DNA of 64,000 bases from Vibrio halioticoli NBRC 102217 (GCF_000496695.1 NZ_BAUJ01000010.1:42995-106994); one strand, 5' to 3'; positions 37,298-47,545 are shown, numbered from the stretch's first letter. The notes: generated by a model from the sequence alone, not told the origin. Numbers and translations are program-made.

Positions 37298-37313
37298 AGT
37301 GATCAAGAGCACA
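37298..37313 (+). promoter_or_regulatory. Possible CRP site upstream of ptsG
   Basis: AGTGATCAAGAGCACA matches the CRP half-sites TGTGA/TCACA with one mismatch each, about 175 bases before the ptsG ATG in a 323-base gap. It fits known cAMP-CRP control of ptsG in relatives. The rest of the gap shows nothing else I can name. Confidence 0.35.
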
Positions 37314-37488
37314 AATACACCTTAATTATATTGACTTACCTGTTTGTTTTTTCCCGTTTTATTCACCTTACAAAGCGTAATTTTTCGTACCAAAAACTGA
37401 GAATTATTTTCCACCGAAATATTTTGAGTAATGAACTTAAAACCGTTAATTTTCGGCGCTAAATCAAAAAAAACATCAGGGTTATTAT

Positions 37489-38898
37489 ATGTTCAAAAAC
37501 TTCTTTGCGAGCCTTTCAAAGGTTGGTAAAGCATTGATGCTACCAATTGCATCTATGCCTGCCGCCGGTATTTTGTTAGGTATCGGTTCCGCTAACTTTG
37601 GGTTTATCCCACCTATCGTGTCACAACTTATGGCTGAAGCCGGTGGCGCTGTATTTGGTAACTTGCCACTTATTTTCGCACTTGGTGTCGCAATTTCCTT
37701 TACTGACAATGACGGCGTGGGGGCCGTTGCTGCAGGTATCGGTTATTACGTACTGATTGCAACCTTAAAGGTTATGGCAGGCGTACTAGGCGTTGATCAC
37801 ATCGATATGGGGGTACTCGGTGGTATCATTTCTGGTGCGGTAGGCGCATACATGTTCAACCGTTTCTACACCATCAAGATGCCAGCTTACTTAGGCTTCT
37901 TTGCGGGTAAACGATTTGTACCGATTGTCACTTCATTTGCTATGTTGCTATTGGGTATCGCACTTGCCTTTATTTGGCAACCTATTGGTTTAGGTATCGA
38001 TGCGTTTGGTCACTGGGCTACAGAACAAAATCCAGTCATGGCATTTTGGGCTTACGGCACCGCGGAGCGTGCATTAATTCCATTTGGCTTACACCACGTT
38101 ATTAACGTAATCATTCAGCTTCAAGCCGGTGACTTTACTAACGCAGCAGGTCAAGTATTCCATGGTGAAATTCCTCGCTTCTTCGCAGGCGATCCAAACT
38201 CAGGCAACCTAGCAGGCGGCTATCTGTTCAAGATGTTTGGTTTACCAGCAGCGGCTATTGCAATGGGTCGCGCAGCAAAACCTGAAAATAGAGTCAAAGT
38301 GATGGGGATCATGGTTTCGGCGGCTCTTACTTCATTCTTAACAGGTATTACTGAACCAGTAGAGTTCGCATTCCTATTTATTTCACCAGCGCTATACGCA
38401 ATCCACGCTATCATGGCAGGTCTTGCTTATCCGCTATGTATTATTTTGGGTGTGAAACACGGTTACAGCTTTAGCGCCGGTCTTATTGACTACTTAACCT
38501 TCTATGGTATTTCGACTAAAGGTTGGATGATCATTCCACTTGGCCTAGCGTATGCAGCGATTTACTACGCTGTATTTACTTGGTTTATCAAGTTCTTCAA
38601 CTTGAAAACACCAGGCCGTGAAGATGGAGAGCAAGACACCTCTGAAAAACTAGAAGGTGACGAGTTCACTAAAGAACTCGTTGCTGCGTTTGGTGGTAAA
38701 GGAAACATTGTTTCTGTCGACGCTTGTATTACTCGTTTGAGAATGCAGGTTAAAGACCAAGACCAAGTAGATAATGATCGACTAAAAGCTCTAGGGGCAG
38801 CAGGCGTAGTACGTGTAGGTACTGGCGTACAAGCTATCTTTGGCGGCAATAGTGATGTTTATAAAACACAAATGCTCGATCATATGAAAAACAACTAA
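37489..38898 (+). CDS. ptsG: PTS glucose-specific EIICB component
   Basis: A 469-aa protein. Residues 1-385 form the membrane EIIC domain ([20 protein letters not shown] at the start, [15 protein letters not shown] near residue 286). Residues about 395-469 form EIIB with the phosphorylated cysteine in [11 protein letters not shown] (C413). It imports and phosphorylates glucose with EIIA and HPr encoded elsewhere. Gene order C-B without EIIA and the length fit PtsG rather than NagE. Confidence 0.9.
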   Translation: MFKNFFASLSKVGKALMLPIASMPAAGILLGIGSANFGFIPPIVSQLMAEAGGAVFGNLPLIFALGVAISFTDNDGVGAVAAGIGYYVLIATLKVMAGVLGVDHIDMGVLGGIISGAVGAYMFNRFYTIKMPAYLGFFAGKRFVPIVTSFAMLLLGIALAFIWQPIGLGIDAFGHWATEQNPVMAFWAYGTAERALIPFGLHHVINVIIQLQAGDFTNAAGQVFHGEIPRFFAGDPNSGNLAGGYLFKMFGLPAAAIAMGRAAKPENRVKVMGIMVSAALTSFLTGITEPVEFAFLFISPALYAIHAIMAGLAYPLCIILGVKHGYSFSAGLIDYLTFYGISTKGWMIIPLGLAYAAIYYAVFTWFIKFFNLKTPGREDGEQDTSEKLEGDEFTKELVAAFGGKGNIVSVDACITRLRMQVKDQDQVDNDRLKALGAAGVVRVGTGVQAIFGGNSDVYKTQMLDHMKNN

Positions 38899-38925
38899 AC
38901 TCAATTAAGTTTAATACTGTCTATT

Positions 38926-38962
38926 AAGAGTGGCTCCCGTTAAGGGTGCCACTCTTTTTTTG
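38926..38962 (+). terminator. Terminator of ptsG
   Basis: The stem AAGAGTGGC/GCCACTCTT, with an inner CCC/GGG pairing, is followed by a run of T. Confidence 0.88.
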
Positions 38963-39000
38963 TTTAAACGATTTATCACCTGCGCAGCTAAGCTCCCCTG

Positions 39001-39028
39001 TTCTCGCTTCTCGCTTCTCGCTTCTCGC
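39001..39028 (+). repeat. Tandem heptamer repeat TTCTCGC x4
   Basis: Four exact copies of TTCTCGC lie in the otherwise gene-free 329 bases between ptsG and the SLC13 gene. No ORF crosses it. The remainder of the gap holds the ptsG terminator and presumably the next promoter. Confidence 0.85.
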
Positions 39029-39227
39029 TTTGCAATAAAGTTGTGACACGCCACTCATTCCAAATCAGCAAAATCTCACCCACCCACCTTAGTTAACAAA
39101 ATCGCAATAACTTCGTTTCATACACACACAAATAATGTGACTATTTAGTAACCATATAGTGGTACACCCTACATTAAGCGAATTAATAAAAATAACATCG
39201 TCAAAGGCTACAAAGAGGAGAAATAAA

Positions 39228-40613
39228 ATGCATAAAAATGACACTGTCCCCCTCCCTAGCAACACCAAAGAATGGCTAATGCATAAAAACAGTTTGATAG
39301 TCCTTGCTGATATCGCACTGTTTATTGCCCTATATAATCTGTTGCCGTTTGAACCGCAGGTCGTGCTTGGCTTTAGTATATTAGTGTTTATTGCAGTGCT
39401 TTGGTTAACCGAGGCATTGCACGTAACTATCACCGCCATCTTAGTGCCTATTTTGGCGGTCGCCTTTGATATTTTTAATACCCAAACTGCCCTCAACAAC
39501 TTTTCTAACCCTATTATCTTTCTCTTTTTAGGGGGCTTTGCGCTTGCTGCGGCTATGCATGTACAAGGGCTTGATAAAGTCATTGCCGATAAAGTGCTGA
39601 TCATGGCAAAAGGCAAAATGAGCACCGCGGTATTTATGCTGTTTGGTGTGACTGCAGGCTTATCTATGTGGATCAGTAACACAGCCACAGCCGCTATGAT
39701 GCTTCCGTTGGTATTAGGGGTGCTCAGTAAAGTGGATGCAGGCAAAGAGCGCAAAACCTATGTCTTTGTACTGCTTGGCGTAGCTTACAGTGCCAGTATC
39801 GGCGGTATCGCCACCATAGTAGGCTCACCGCCGAACGCCATTGCCGCAGCCGAAGTGGGACTGACCTTTAGCGAATGGATGGCATTTGGCGTACCTGCCA
39901 CTATCATCTTATTGCCACTTGCCGTAACCACTCTTTATTTGGTACTCAAGCCAAACTTGAAAGGCACATTTGAGCTAAACCGTGAGCCGGTAGTGTGGGA
40001 CAAAGGTAAGATTGTGACTTTGTCTATCTTTGCTTTGACCGTATCTTGCTGGATATTCAGTAAGCCGATCAACGCCATGTTAGGCGGAATTTCACGCTTT
40101 GATACCATTGTCGCCTTGTGCGCAATTGTCTTGGTCAGCTTTGCGCGAGTCGTACACTGGAAAGACATAGAAAAAACCGCGGATTGGGGCGTATTGATCT
40201 TGTTTGGCGGCGGCATTTGTTTAAGTAATGTTCTAAAAGCCACCGGCACCAGTGTTTTCTTGGCAAATACACTAAGTAGCCTGATCTCAGATTTTGGCAT
40301 CTTATTCATTATCGCCATCATTGCTCTGTTTGTGGTTTTCTTAACCGAATTTGCCAGCAACACCGCCAGTGCGGCGCTACTGATTCCCATCTTTGCGACA
40401 GTGGCAGAAGTATTTGGCATGTCGCCAGTCATTCTGTCTGTATTGATTGCCGTCGCTGCTTCTTGTGCCTTTATGCTTCCAGTAGCCACTCCGCCAAATG
40501 CAATTGTGTTTGGCTCAGGGCACATCAAGCAGCAAGAAATGATGCGAGTGGGCATTGTCTTGAATATTGCGTGCATTATCGCTCTTACCTTTATTGCCAC
40601 CGTATTCTGGTAA
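39228..40613 (+). CDS. SLC13/DASS-family sodium:anion (dicarboxylate) symporter
   Basis: A 461-aa carrier from the ATG at 39228, which has a strong AAAGAGGAG site; the frame extends upstream without support. The duplicated family motifs are [16 protein letters not shown] (first half) and [16 protein letters not shown] (second half), and [24 protein letters not shown] repeats the S/T-PPN turn. Members take up succinate, malate, citrate or related anions with Na+. The exact substrate is unresolved. Confidence 0.88.
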   Translation: MHKNDTVPLPSNTKEWLMHKNSLIVLADIALFIALYNLLPFEPQVVLGFSILVFIAVLWLTEALHVTITAILVPILAVAFDIFNTQTALNNFSNPIIFLFLGGFALAAAMHVQGLDKVIADKVLIMAKGKMSTAVFMLFGVTAGLSMWISNTATAAMMLPLVLGVLSKVDAGKERKTYVFVLLGVAYSASIGGIATIVGSPPNAIAAAEVGLTFSEWMAFGVPATIILLPLAVTTLYLVLKPNLKGTFELNREPVVWDKGKIVTLSIFALTVSCWIFSKPINAMLGGISRFDTIVALCAIVLVSFARVVHWKDIEKTADWGVLILFGGGICLSNVLKATGTSVFLANTLSSLISDFGILFIIAIIALFVVFLTEFASNTASAALLIPIFATVAEVFGMSPVILSVLIAVAASCAFMLPVATPPNAIVFGSGHIKQQEMMRVGIVLNIACIIALTFIATVFW

Positions 40614-40638
40614 GCGATTTTTCACCGACCACTTAAAT

Positions 40639-40668
40639 AAAGAGGCAGCGTGTTACTGCCTCTTTTTT
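40639..40668 (+). terminator. Terminator of the SLC13 gene
   Basis: The stem AAAGAGGCAG/CTGCCTCTTT with a 7-base loop is followed by further T residues. Confidence 0.88.
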
Positions 40669-40796
40669 CATCACTTGAACGCACAAAACAAACTCATTGC
40701 ACAACATGCAGTTTCTTATCTTTTCCTGAACGTTTTTTATTTGTATCATCATTAACGGACGTTAATTAACGGGAGCAGGATGCTCATATCTCACTG

Positions 40797-42143
40797 ATGA
40801 ATAAACAAAAACAACACTCTAGTTCTTCCCTTAGTAAAATCTCCTGTAGCAGTGTGCTATTGTCCACTTTGGCTTTATCATTTTGTGTTGAGGCTGCCAC
40901 TCCCGTGGGTATGAAATACACCATTACTCGCGCCGAAAATGCTAACGATACTAAAAACGCCATGGCACTGCCGTATCTGTTTTCTACTGAAACGATGGGC
41001 TTAAATGTGGGTGTCGGTGGTGTAGTACAAGGCATTGGGCAAGAGCAGTTGGTGATTGGCGGAACCGCATGGGGAGGCGAAGAAAGCTACGGCATTTCCG
41101 CGGGGCTTTGGAACTATCGCCCTTGGTTTGCCAATCGCGCTTTTATTTCCGTATCTGGCATGTACGCCTATTTTCCTGATCAGCGCGCTTATACCATAGG
41201 CGCAGGTTCGTGGCCAAACGACAGTCCAAGGCCAGGCAGTTCAGGCTCAAGCCAAGATGATTATATCCAAGGGGACGGATTTTCAAACTGGCTAGATTTT
41301 AAAATAGAATACGTGCTACCCCTTGGCTCGGCCAAGCACTCTCCTACAGCCCATTATCACCTGCGCAATGGTTTATTAACCGATGGGCCAACTAGCACCT
41401 ACTGGAACCCACTGGAAACCGGTTCTACCATATTATTGTTGCGTCAGTTTAATCGTTACCAATCGTATACCAACCCAGGCGAAGCCAAACAAGACGGCGA
41501 TATGAACGCTTTTGAGCTTGGCATTCAATATGATAATACTGATTTTTCTCCCAACCCATCTATGGGTAGCCGCCAATATATCGGCTACACCTATGAAGGC
41601 ACGCTTATCTCTCAAGACAGCAAATGGGATTTTGTCGAACTGGATATGAGTAAATACATCTCTATTGGTGAGAGCAACTGGGCACTGCAACGCATTATTG
41701 CCTTAAACTTTTGGACAGGTTATTCACCTTCTTGGAAAGTCACCGCGGTTGATTCACAAAATAGCCAAGTTGAAAACGCGCCGCCGTATAACGAGGGTGC
41801 ATCGCTCGGTGGTTTATATAGAATGCGCGGATTTGATTCGAACCGCTTTCATGACAAAGCCAGTTTGTACGCCACCGCAGAATACCGATATACCTTACGC
41901 CACAATCCAATTAAAGACGTCTCTTGGCTGAAATTTCTAAATATTGATTGGTTCCAGTTAGTCGCCTTTGCCGAAGCGGGACAAGTTGCGCCAAGTTATG
42001 ATTTGGGCGAGCTCACCTCAGACATGAAATTGGATGGTGGCTTTGCGGTGCGAGCACTAGCAGCAGGCTTAATTGTACGCTTAGATTATGCCATGTCCGA
42101 GGAAGGCTCTTACATGTGGTTTATGGTCAATCAGCCCTTTTAA
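40797..42143 (+). CDS. BamA/TamA (Omp85) family outer membrane protein
   Basis: A 448-aa protein with a signal peptide (cleavage near VEA-ATPV) and a beta-barrel-like sequence ending in an aromatic residue (WFMVNQPF). The Omp85 loop motif appears as YRMRGFDSNRFHDKASLYAT and the closing LIVRLDYAMSEEG resembles the last-strand motif. There are no POTRA domains of full size, so it resembles surface-antigen type Omp85 relatives (D15-like). Its substrate or role is unknown. Its 3' end overlaps the convergent next gene by 17 bases. Confidence 0.75.
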   Translation: MNKQKQHSSSSLSKISCSSVLLSTLALSFCVEAATPVGMKYTITRAENANDTKNAMALPYLFSTETMGLNVGVGGVVQGIGQEQLVIGGTAWGGEESYGISAGLWNYRPWFANRAFISVSGMYAYFPDQRAYTIGAGSWPNDSPRPGSSGSSQDDYIQGDGFSNWLDFKIEYVLPLGSAKHSPTAHYHLRNGLLTDGPTSTYWNPLETGSTILLLRQFNRYQSYTNPGEAKQDGDMNAFELGIQYDNTDFSPNPSMGSRQYIGYTYEGTLISQDSKWDFVELDMSKYISIGESNWALQRIIALNFWTGYSPSWKVTAVDSQNSQVENAPPYNEGASLGGLYRMRGFDSNRFHDKASLYATAEYRYTLRHNPIKDVSWLKFLNIDWFQLVAFAEAGQVAPSYDLGELTSDMKLDGGFAVRALAAGLIVRLDYAMSEEGSYMWFMVNQPF

Positions 42144-42561
42144 CTGCAAATTGACGCCAAGTTAACCAAAATAATGGCAGTAGATAGATAAGAGTAGAGC
42201 TCATATCTAAATAGGTATGATAGTGCTGATGATGCATTAACTGCAGATAAGCTAATAATGAGCCGATGGCGAGTATTCGTGCTCGCCACGCACTTTTAAT
42301 GATAATGTGCACGACAAACACTAAAGCAATGCCGCTATGGGTGCTGTAATCTGCGCCAAACGCCGGCCAAATGCTGAAATAATCATCCAAAAACATTGAA
42401 ATGTACACGACTGCGGTTGTGGCTAACAATGCTTTTATTTCAGCTTTTCTTGGATCTCCTGACGATAAATAAAGCAACTTCAAGCTAATAACAACTAGCA
42501 CTGGTGTATAGATATCGGCAATCAGAGCCCACTGCTCAAAGCTAAGTTCGGGGATACTCAC
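42127..42561 (-). CDS. Membrane protein with PAP2-like motifs (144 aa)
   Basis: A 144-aa protein with four to five TM helices. YSTHSGIALVFV and HHQHYHTYLDMSSTLIY are placed like the second and third motifs of the PAP2/lipid-phosphatase fold (SGH and HxxxD). The match is weak and an enzyme role is only suggested. It overlaps the outer-membrane protein gene convergently. Confidence 0.55.
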   Translation of the reverse strand: MSIPELSFEQWALIADIYTPVLVVISLKLLYLSSGDPRKAEIKALLATTAVVYISMFLDDYFSIWPAFGADYSTHSGIALVFVVHIIIKSAWRARILAIGSLLAYLQLMHHQHYHTYLDMSSTLIYLLPLFWLTWRQFAVKRAD

Positions 42562-42584
42562 TACTCTTCACTCACCAAGCTCGA

Positions 42585-43925
42585 CTATTGCAAAGGTTCA
42601 AGTTTAACGATCTTGGTGCGATCAAAGGTCACTCGATAACGTGCGGTGCGCTCTTTGATACCACCCGGCTCGGTTTTCTTTTCATGAATTTTCACTTCAA
42701 TTCGACCACGACGAGAAATGCTCACTTTACGCGACTTATTGGATGTGGAGTACACATACATATCGCGATTTTCACTCGGGAAACAGCGCATAATAGGGCT
42801 AAGATCGACGGTGGTGCTGGTTTTTATCTTTTTAAAACCGTTGTATTCAAAGTTCTTTAAATTAACGATCTCTTTGAAAAACAGCGAGATATTCTCACGG
42901 TTTGCAATCGCCAATTTAGAGTTAGGTTGCGAGTTAAACCACGTCTCTCCCGAACCAATATCGGTTTTTTTATCCGGCTTACTAAAGGTAGACACCACAC
43001 GCGGTTTTTTACGAATGATCTTATCAAACACCCAAGATTTAATGCTCTCTTTAAACACATCCCGCACCACATACAAGGCGGCGAATGCCAATACAAACTG
43101 CAAGTCAGTATCCAGCCCCATTAAACGAAACTGAAAAATCACCACACTGAAACCTAACATAATCAGGCCCGTGGCAATGGCAAGAGACAGATAACGCTCT
43201 TTCTCTCCCACTCGCTTACTGCTGCTGTGTACCCGAAGGGGCAACTCTAGCAATTTCTTTTGTAGGTCAGTTTGGTTAAAGATTCGAGTAAGCTTTTCTT
43301 GGTCTTCCGCTTCAATGCTTTTTACCGAGTAGATCCCTTCGTACATTTGCGTGATGCGATATTCATCTTCGGCTATGGAGAGTTGTGACAAATAATCACG
43401 GGCCACCGTTGCCCCTTTGATGTTTTGCACATACGCGGTTTGTCTTAGCAAATATTGCTCAAATTCATAAGAGAGAATGGCGTCTACTTTACGAAAGCGT
43501 TCAAACTTTTGGTCATCTTCTAATTTAAAACGACGGAATGAGGTCAAAATATTAGAGTGACCTTTTGCCTTGGCAATGATCTCTTCTACTGCTTGCTCTT
43601 CTTTTTCTTGGGTGGTCTTAAAAGAGCGTATCTCATTGATAAAGAGATACGCAAATAAGCTGATAGAGGTTTTGTACGACTCGTAAGGAAGCTGTTCTTT
43701 TTCCAGTATTTTGATGTACAACAGCATTAAGCTGATGCTTTTTCCTTTATGAAAGCGGCGCGTTTGAGTAAATGCGTTATCAAAGAAATCACCCGCAGAA
43801 AAAGTATCCCCAAGATCAATACTGCTTGGGATAACAAACTCAACCGTGGTTTCCGATTGTGAAGCGGCCGAGAGAGTTTGTTGTAACTCAATACTCTTTT
43901 TTGCCGTTATCTTCAAATCTAACAT
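42585..43925 (-). CDS. Uncharacterised protein with two central TM helices (446 aa)
   Basis: A 446-aa protein with a soluble N-terminal half of about 245 residues, two adjacent hydrophobic helices (YLSLAIATGLIMLGFSVVIF and LQFVLAFAALYVV, about 250-290) and a basic C-terminal domain. I do not recognise a family. It lies 23 bases upstream of the small membrane protein gene on the same strand, so they are probably one operon. Confidence 0.7.
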   Translation of the reverse strand: MLDLKITAKKSIELQQTLSAASQSETTVEFVIPSSIDLGDTFSAGDFFDNAFTQTRRFHKGKSISLMLLYIKILEKEQLPYESYKTSISLFAYLFINEIRSFKTTQEKEEQAVEEIIAKAKGHSNILTSFRRFKLEDDQKFERFRKVDAILSYEFEQYLLRQTAYVQNIKGATVARDYLSQLSIAEDEYRITQMYEGIYSVKSIEAEDQEKLTRIFNQTDLQKKLLELPLRVHSSSKRVGEKERYLSLAIATGLIMLGFSVVIFQFRLMGLDTDLQFVLAFAALYVVRDVFKESIKSWVFDKIIRKKPRVVSTFSKPDKKTDIGSGETWFNSQPNSKLAIANRENISLFFKEIVNLKNFEYNGFKKIKTSTTVDLSPIMRCFPSENRDMYVYSTSNKSRKVSISRRGRIEVKIHEKKTEPGGIKERTARYRVTFDRTKIVKLEPLQ

Positions 43926-44078
43926 TTACTCAGCCATCCTTAATACCACTCACAAGACGTTACAGGGTTATAGTAACACCCTTCTAATTATATAGCGTAA
44001 GTCAATTTGCGGTATATAGATATTTGAATTACCTAATAAAAACGAAACTGATATTAACAGGTGTTTACAAGTACGCCG

Positions 44079-44141
44079 TTACTTCAGCCAAAACCACCAC
44101 ACGATAAACCCAATCAGTGCTATGCCTATTAGATTAACCAT
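44079..44141 (-). CDS. 20-aa single-helix membrane peptide coupled to copA
   Basis: An ORF MVNLIGIALIGFIVWWFWLK that starts within the last codons of copA (ATGGTTAA overlap), with GGAG 8 bases upstream of its ATG. It is essentially a lone TM helix with a Trp-rich end. It resembles, from memory, the N-terminal anchor of membrane-bound cupredoxin-domain proteins found in copper loci, but here a stop follows at once. It is too short for ordinary gene callers. Confidence 0.45.
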   Translation of the reverse strand: MVNLIGIALIGFIVWWFWLK

Positions 44142-46920
44142 TAGCCTGATCTCCTTGTGTTATTGCTTGTGCTATCCCTTGTGAAGGCTCCTGTGTTTTC
44201 GGTGTAAACAACCTCAATCGATTGGCATTGCTGACCACAGTAATTGACGATAGCGACATCGCGACCCCTGCCACTATTGGGCTTAATAACACGCCAAACA
44301 GCGGATACAACACGCCCGCGGCAATAGGAATGCCCACCGAATTGTAGATAAATGCGCCCCATAGGTTTTGTTTGATATTACGCATAGTGGCTTTACTCAC
44401 TTCAATAACCTGAGAGACGCCAAACAGCGAACCACGTATTAAGGTGATATCAGCGCTTTCAATGGCCACATCAGTGCCTTGCCCTATTGCAAATCCAACA
44501 TTGGCCTTAGCCAGTGCTGGTGCATCATTAATGCCATCCCCCACCATTGCCACCACTAAACCTCGCTGTTGCAGGGTTTCAACCCATTGCAGTTTATCTT
44601 GCGGTAGCAGTTCGCCATGAAATTCATCTACGCCCGTTTGCTGCGCTACGGCTTTGGCGGTGTGCTCGTTATCACCGGTTAACATCATCACTTTAATGCC
44701 AAGCTGAGTTAATGCGGCAATCGCCGAAGCAGATTCACTTTTTATTGGGTCGCTAATCGAGAGTAAAGTGTGTAATTGCTTATCTATGGCAAAGTAAATC
44801 ACAGTATGCGCCATGGCTTCCCACTGCTCGGCCTTTGTTGCAACATCGGAAATATCAACGCCTTGCTCTCGCATCAGTCTTTGATTGCCCAATAACAAAC
44901 TGTGACCATCGATATTAGCGGTGACACCTCGCCCTGTTAGATTGACAAAATCAGCCACAGCTAAAGGCGCAATTTGCGATTTATGTTGCGCGCAATAGCT
45001 GACCACAGCGCTTGCTAATGGGTGGGTAGAGCCTTGCTCAAGCGCAGTCAGGTAGTCCAGAGTAAAGGGGGTTTCACGCACGTGCTCAACATTGGCAACA
45101 CTGGGTTTGCCTTGGGTGATAGTGCCGGTTTTATCCAAAATCACCACATCTATGTTACTTGCCATTTGCAAAGCGTCGCCATTACGAATCAAACCGCCAA
45201 ACTCGGCTGATTTACCAATGCCAATCATGGTTGAGATTGGCGTGGCAAGGCCAAGGGCGCACGGGCAAGCAATGATAAGTACCGAAGTAGCCGTGACCAA
45301 CATGTTGATCACCGTTGGCGCAGGGCCAAAGTTGTACCACATGAGCGCAGTAATGATGGATAAGATCATCACCGTCGGTACAAACACGCTCGATACTTTA
45401 TCCGCTAAATGACTGATAGCAGGTTTGGAGTTTTGCGCATTCGACACCATCTCGATAATTTGTGCCAACATAGTGTCGCTGCCCACTTTTGACGCTTGAA
45501 TAGTCAGATTTTGCTCGCCATTAATAGTGCCTGCCGATACCGTATCTTTGATGGATTTCAGCACCGGAATCGGCTCACCGGTTAACATGGATTCATCGAT
45601 TAAAGACTCGCCCTCAATAACCTGACCATCCACTGGAATTTTTTCGCCGGCGCGAATCAATACCAAATCGCCGATTTGCACCTCCTCCACGGGCAAGGTA
45701 ATGGCTTTACCGTTTTTTATCACCAGCGCCGTTTTAGTGCGTAAATCCAGCAGACGTTTAATGGCTTGTGAGGTTCTGCCGCGCGCCTTTAATTCCAGCG
45801 CTTGCCCAAGATTAATCAAACCTATGATCATGGCCGAGGCTTCAAAATACAGATGACGGGCACTGTCAGGCAATAACGCAGGCATGAGCACTACCACAAT
45901 GGAATACAGCCACGCGGAGCCTGTGCCTAAGGCAATTAAGGTATCCATGTTTGCGTTGCGATTTTTAAATGCCTTGCTTGCGCCAATAAAATAGTGTCGA
46001 CCGCTAAACCAAAGCACCGCCAACGTCAGCAAACCTACCACGCCCCATGCCAGTTGTTGCTGCGTGGTATTCACAGTCATCGAACCGCCCAGCATGCCAT
46101 ACAGCATCAGAGGGACACCTAAGCTTAAACCGCCTATGGTGTGCCTGATTTTGTGTTGATATTCTTGTTGCTGCCTTTGCTCACGCTCAGATTCAGCGGC
46201 CGTTTCATCCACAATCACAGAGGCGCCATAGCCTGCGTTTTCTATAGTTTGTACAAGTTGAGACTCAGTTAATGAGGAATAAACGCTTGCGGTGCGGTTG
46301 GCAAAGTTAATGGTTACGGATTCATGCGCAGATTCAGTTGCAATAGCCGCATTCACCGCCTTTTCGATGCTTGCAACACAACTTGCGCAAGTCACGCCAA
46401 ATAAGTTTAAACGCACTAACTGCGCGCTACTGTTCACCTGTTGCGGTGCAGCGCTGTTGCTATTGCCTTGTTCAATAGAAGTCTGCGTTTCATTGTGATT
46501 AGGCGCGTAACCGAGCTCAGTTAAGCTCGATGTAATTTGCTGAGGCGATAACAAACCGACCACTTCGATGCTTTGCTTGTCTAAATCAATGCTGACTTCA
46601 GCCAGTTCATCTAGCTCACGCAGCGCACCGGTAATTTTGCCTACGCATTTTTGACACGACACGTTTTGCACAGCGCCAACATAGGATGGCAATGTCCCTT
46701 GCTCAGCGGTAAAGCCTAGCGATTCAATGAGATTTATCGTTTCATCTAACGAAAGAGCGGTGCTCACTCGCGCTGATATATAGTCGGTATTGTGCTCGGT
46801 TTTATTGGCAACGGTGCTTGCAATGGCAAAGGTTTCATCGAGTGATTGTCCCTTTTTCGCTATTTTATTGATGCACCCTTGGCACGACACGCCAGCAAGA
46901 CGCAGACTAAAATGACTCAT
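44134..46920 (-). CDS. copA: Copper-exporting P1B-type ATPase CopA
   Basis: A 928-aa inner-membrane Cu(I) exporter. It has three N-terminal heavy-metal-associated motifs (GVSCQGCIN, NVSCQKCVG, GVTCASCVA). The TM6 metal site is IACPCALGLATP, the phosphorylation site ILDKTGTITQG and the hinge GDGINDAPALA. The HP motif is seen in GSTHPLASA. It is co-transcribed with the MerR regulator upstream (4-base overlap) from a MerR-type promoter. Three metal-binding domains are at the long end of the family. Confidence 0.94.
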   Translation of the reverse strand: MSHFSLRLAGVSCQGCINKIAKKGQSLDETFAIASTVANKTEHNTDYISARVSTALSLDETINLIESLGFTAEQGTLPSYVGAVQNVSCQKCVGKITGALRELDELAEVSIDLDKQSIEVVGLLSPQQITSSLTELGYAPNHNETQTSIEQGNSNSAAPQQVNSSAQLVRLNLFGVTCASCVASIEKAVNAAIATESAHESVTINFANRTASVYSSLTESQLVQTIENAGYGASVIVDETAAESEREQRQQQEYQHKIRHTIGGLSLGVPLMLYGMLGGSMTVNTTQQQLAWGVVGLLTLAVLWFSGRHYFIGASKAFKNRNANMDTLIALGTGSAWLYSIVVVLMPALLPDSARHLYFEASAMIIGLINLGQALELKARGRTSQAIKRLLDLRTKTALVIKNGKAITLPVEEVQIGDLVLIRAGEKIPVDGQVIEGESLIDESMLTGEPIPVLKSIKDTVSAGTINGEQNLTIQASKVGSDTMLAQIIEMVSNAQNSKPAISHLADKVSSVFVPTVMILSIITALMWYNFGPAPTVINMLVTATSVLIIACPCALGLATPISTMIGIGKSAEFGGLIRNGDALQMASNIDVVILDKTGTITQGKPSVANVEHVRETPFTLDYLTALEQGSTHPLASAVVSYCAQHKSQIAPLAVADFVNLTGRGVTANIDGHSLLLGNQRLMREQGVDISDVATKAEQWEAMAHTVIYFAIDKQLHTLLSISDPIKSESASAIAALTQLGIKVMMLTGDNEHTAKAVAQQTGVDEFHGELLPQDKLQWVETLQQRGLVVAMVGDGINDAPALAKANVGFAIGQGTDVAIESADITLIRGSLFGVSQVIEVSKATMRNIKQNLWGAFIYNSVGIPIAAGVLYPLFGVLLSPIVAGVAMSLSSITVVSNANRLRLFTPKTQEPSQGIAQAITQGDQANG

Positions 46921-47333
46921 GCGTTGTCGTCCTTAGTCCAAGACTCAATCAGGCAACAAATTGACTCTCCGGTCGGCGTGCCATCACTTAAACTTTCCCA
47001 ACTAGCAAAGGTGGTTTTCAACATGCTGACATGTTGTTGCAGCCTTAAGATCTGCTGTTCGGTTTCAGTGATTTTTTCGGTCATCATTTGCCTTACTTGG
47101 GGGCAAGGAGAAGTTCCTTCCTCCGCTGACGCTAAAATAGCTTCAATCTCTTTTAACGCAAAACCTATCTCACGAGCTTGATGAATAAACTTTAAACGTT
47201 GCAAAGCGGCGCGGTCATATTCTTTGTAACCATTGTCGGGGTTTCGCGTCGCCACAATCAAACCTCGTTTGGTGTAGTAACGCACCGTATCCGGTGACAC
47301 ATTGGCTAATTTGGCAAGTTTTGAAGTAATCAT
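46917..47333 (-). CDS. MerR-family heavy-metal regulator of copA
   Basis: A 138-aa MerR protein with N-terminal winged helix KLAKLANVSPDTVRYYTKRG and a dimerisation helix. Its cysteines are arranged as SPCPQVRQ (residues about 75-82) and GESICCLIESW near the end, a pattern closer to ZntR/CadR-type than to the compact CueR loop. Copper is suggested by the copA partner, but the ligand set leaves other soft metals possible. It overlaps copA by 4 bases. It probably controls its own promoter at 47363-47394 and the similar one at 47546-47577. Confidence 0.87.
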   Translation of the reverse strand: MITSKLAKLANVSPDTVRYYTKRGLIVATRNPDNGYKEYDRAALQRLKFIHQAREIGFALKEIEAILASAEEGTSPCPQVRQMMTEKITETEQQILRLQQHVSMLKTTFASWESLSDGTPTGESICCLIESWTKDDNA

Positions 47334-47362
47334 TTTTCGTCTCTCATTGTTACTTTAAGCTT

Positions 47363-47394
47363 AGTGTAAAACCTAGGAGCAACACATAGGTCAA
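47363..47394 (-). promoter_or_regulatory. MerR-type promoter/operator of merR-copA
   Basis: On the minus strand, TTGACC (47389-47394) and a -10 TACACT (47363-47368) are separated by an overlong spacer (20 bases). The spacer carries the dyad ACCTA...TAGGT (47371-47391), which is the distorted geometry MerR activators need. Confidence 0.75.
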
Positions 47395-47398
47395 GCGA

Positions 47399-47512
47399 TT
47401 ATTTTGTTACGAGTGCGATCACGAAAATAATCACAAATATTGCGGCTACCAACTTCAAAAATAGTGACAATGAACGAGTACCGCCCGATGGCGCTTTATT
47501 ACAACAACCCAT
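47399..47512 (-). CDS. 37-aa membrane peptide with N-terminal Cys-Cys
   Basis: An ORF beginning MGCCNKAPSGGTRSLSLFLK followed by one TM helix (LVAAIFVIIFVIALV) and a stop. AAGGAAAC precedes the ATG. The adjacent Cys pair at the N-terminus could bind Cu(I) or another soft metal at the cytoplasmic face. It is placed directly behind its own MerR-type promoter, which argues that it is a real metal-induced gene. No named family is known to me. Confidence 0.6.
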   Translation of the reverse strand: MGCCNKAPSGGTRSLSLFLKLVAAIFVIIFVIALVTK

Positions 47513-47545
47513 AATCTGTTTCCTTTGTTTATGATTTCCCGTCAC

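Noticed and set aside
39935..40600. A 221-aa minus-strand ORF opposite the SLC13 gene
   Set aside because: It is antisense to clear family motifs of a membrane carrier and its own composition is unlike any protein family.
42588..43134. Long plus-strand ORFs opposite the 446-aa gene
   Set aside because: They are antisense shadows with no start signal or domain; the minus frame is continuous over 446 codons.
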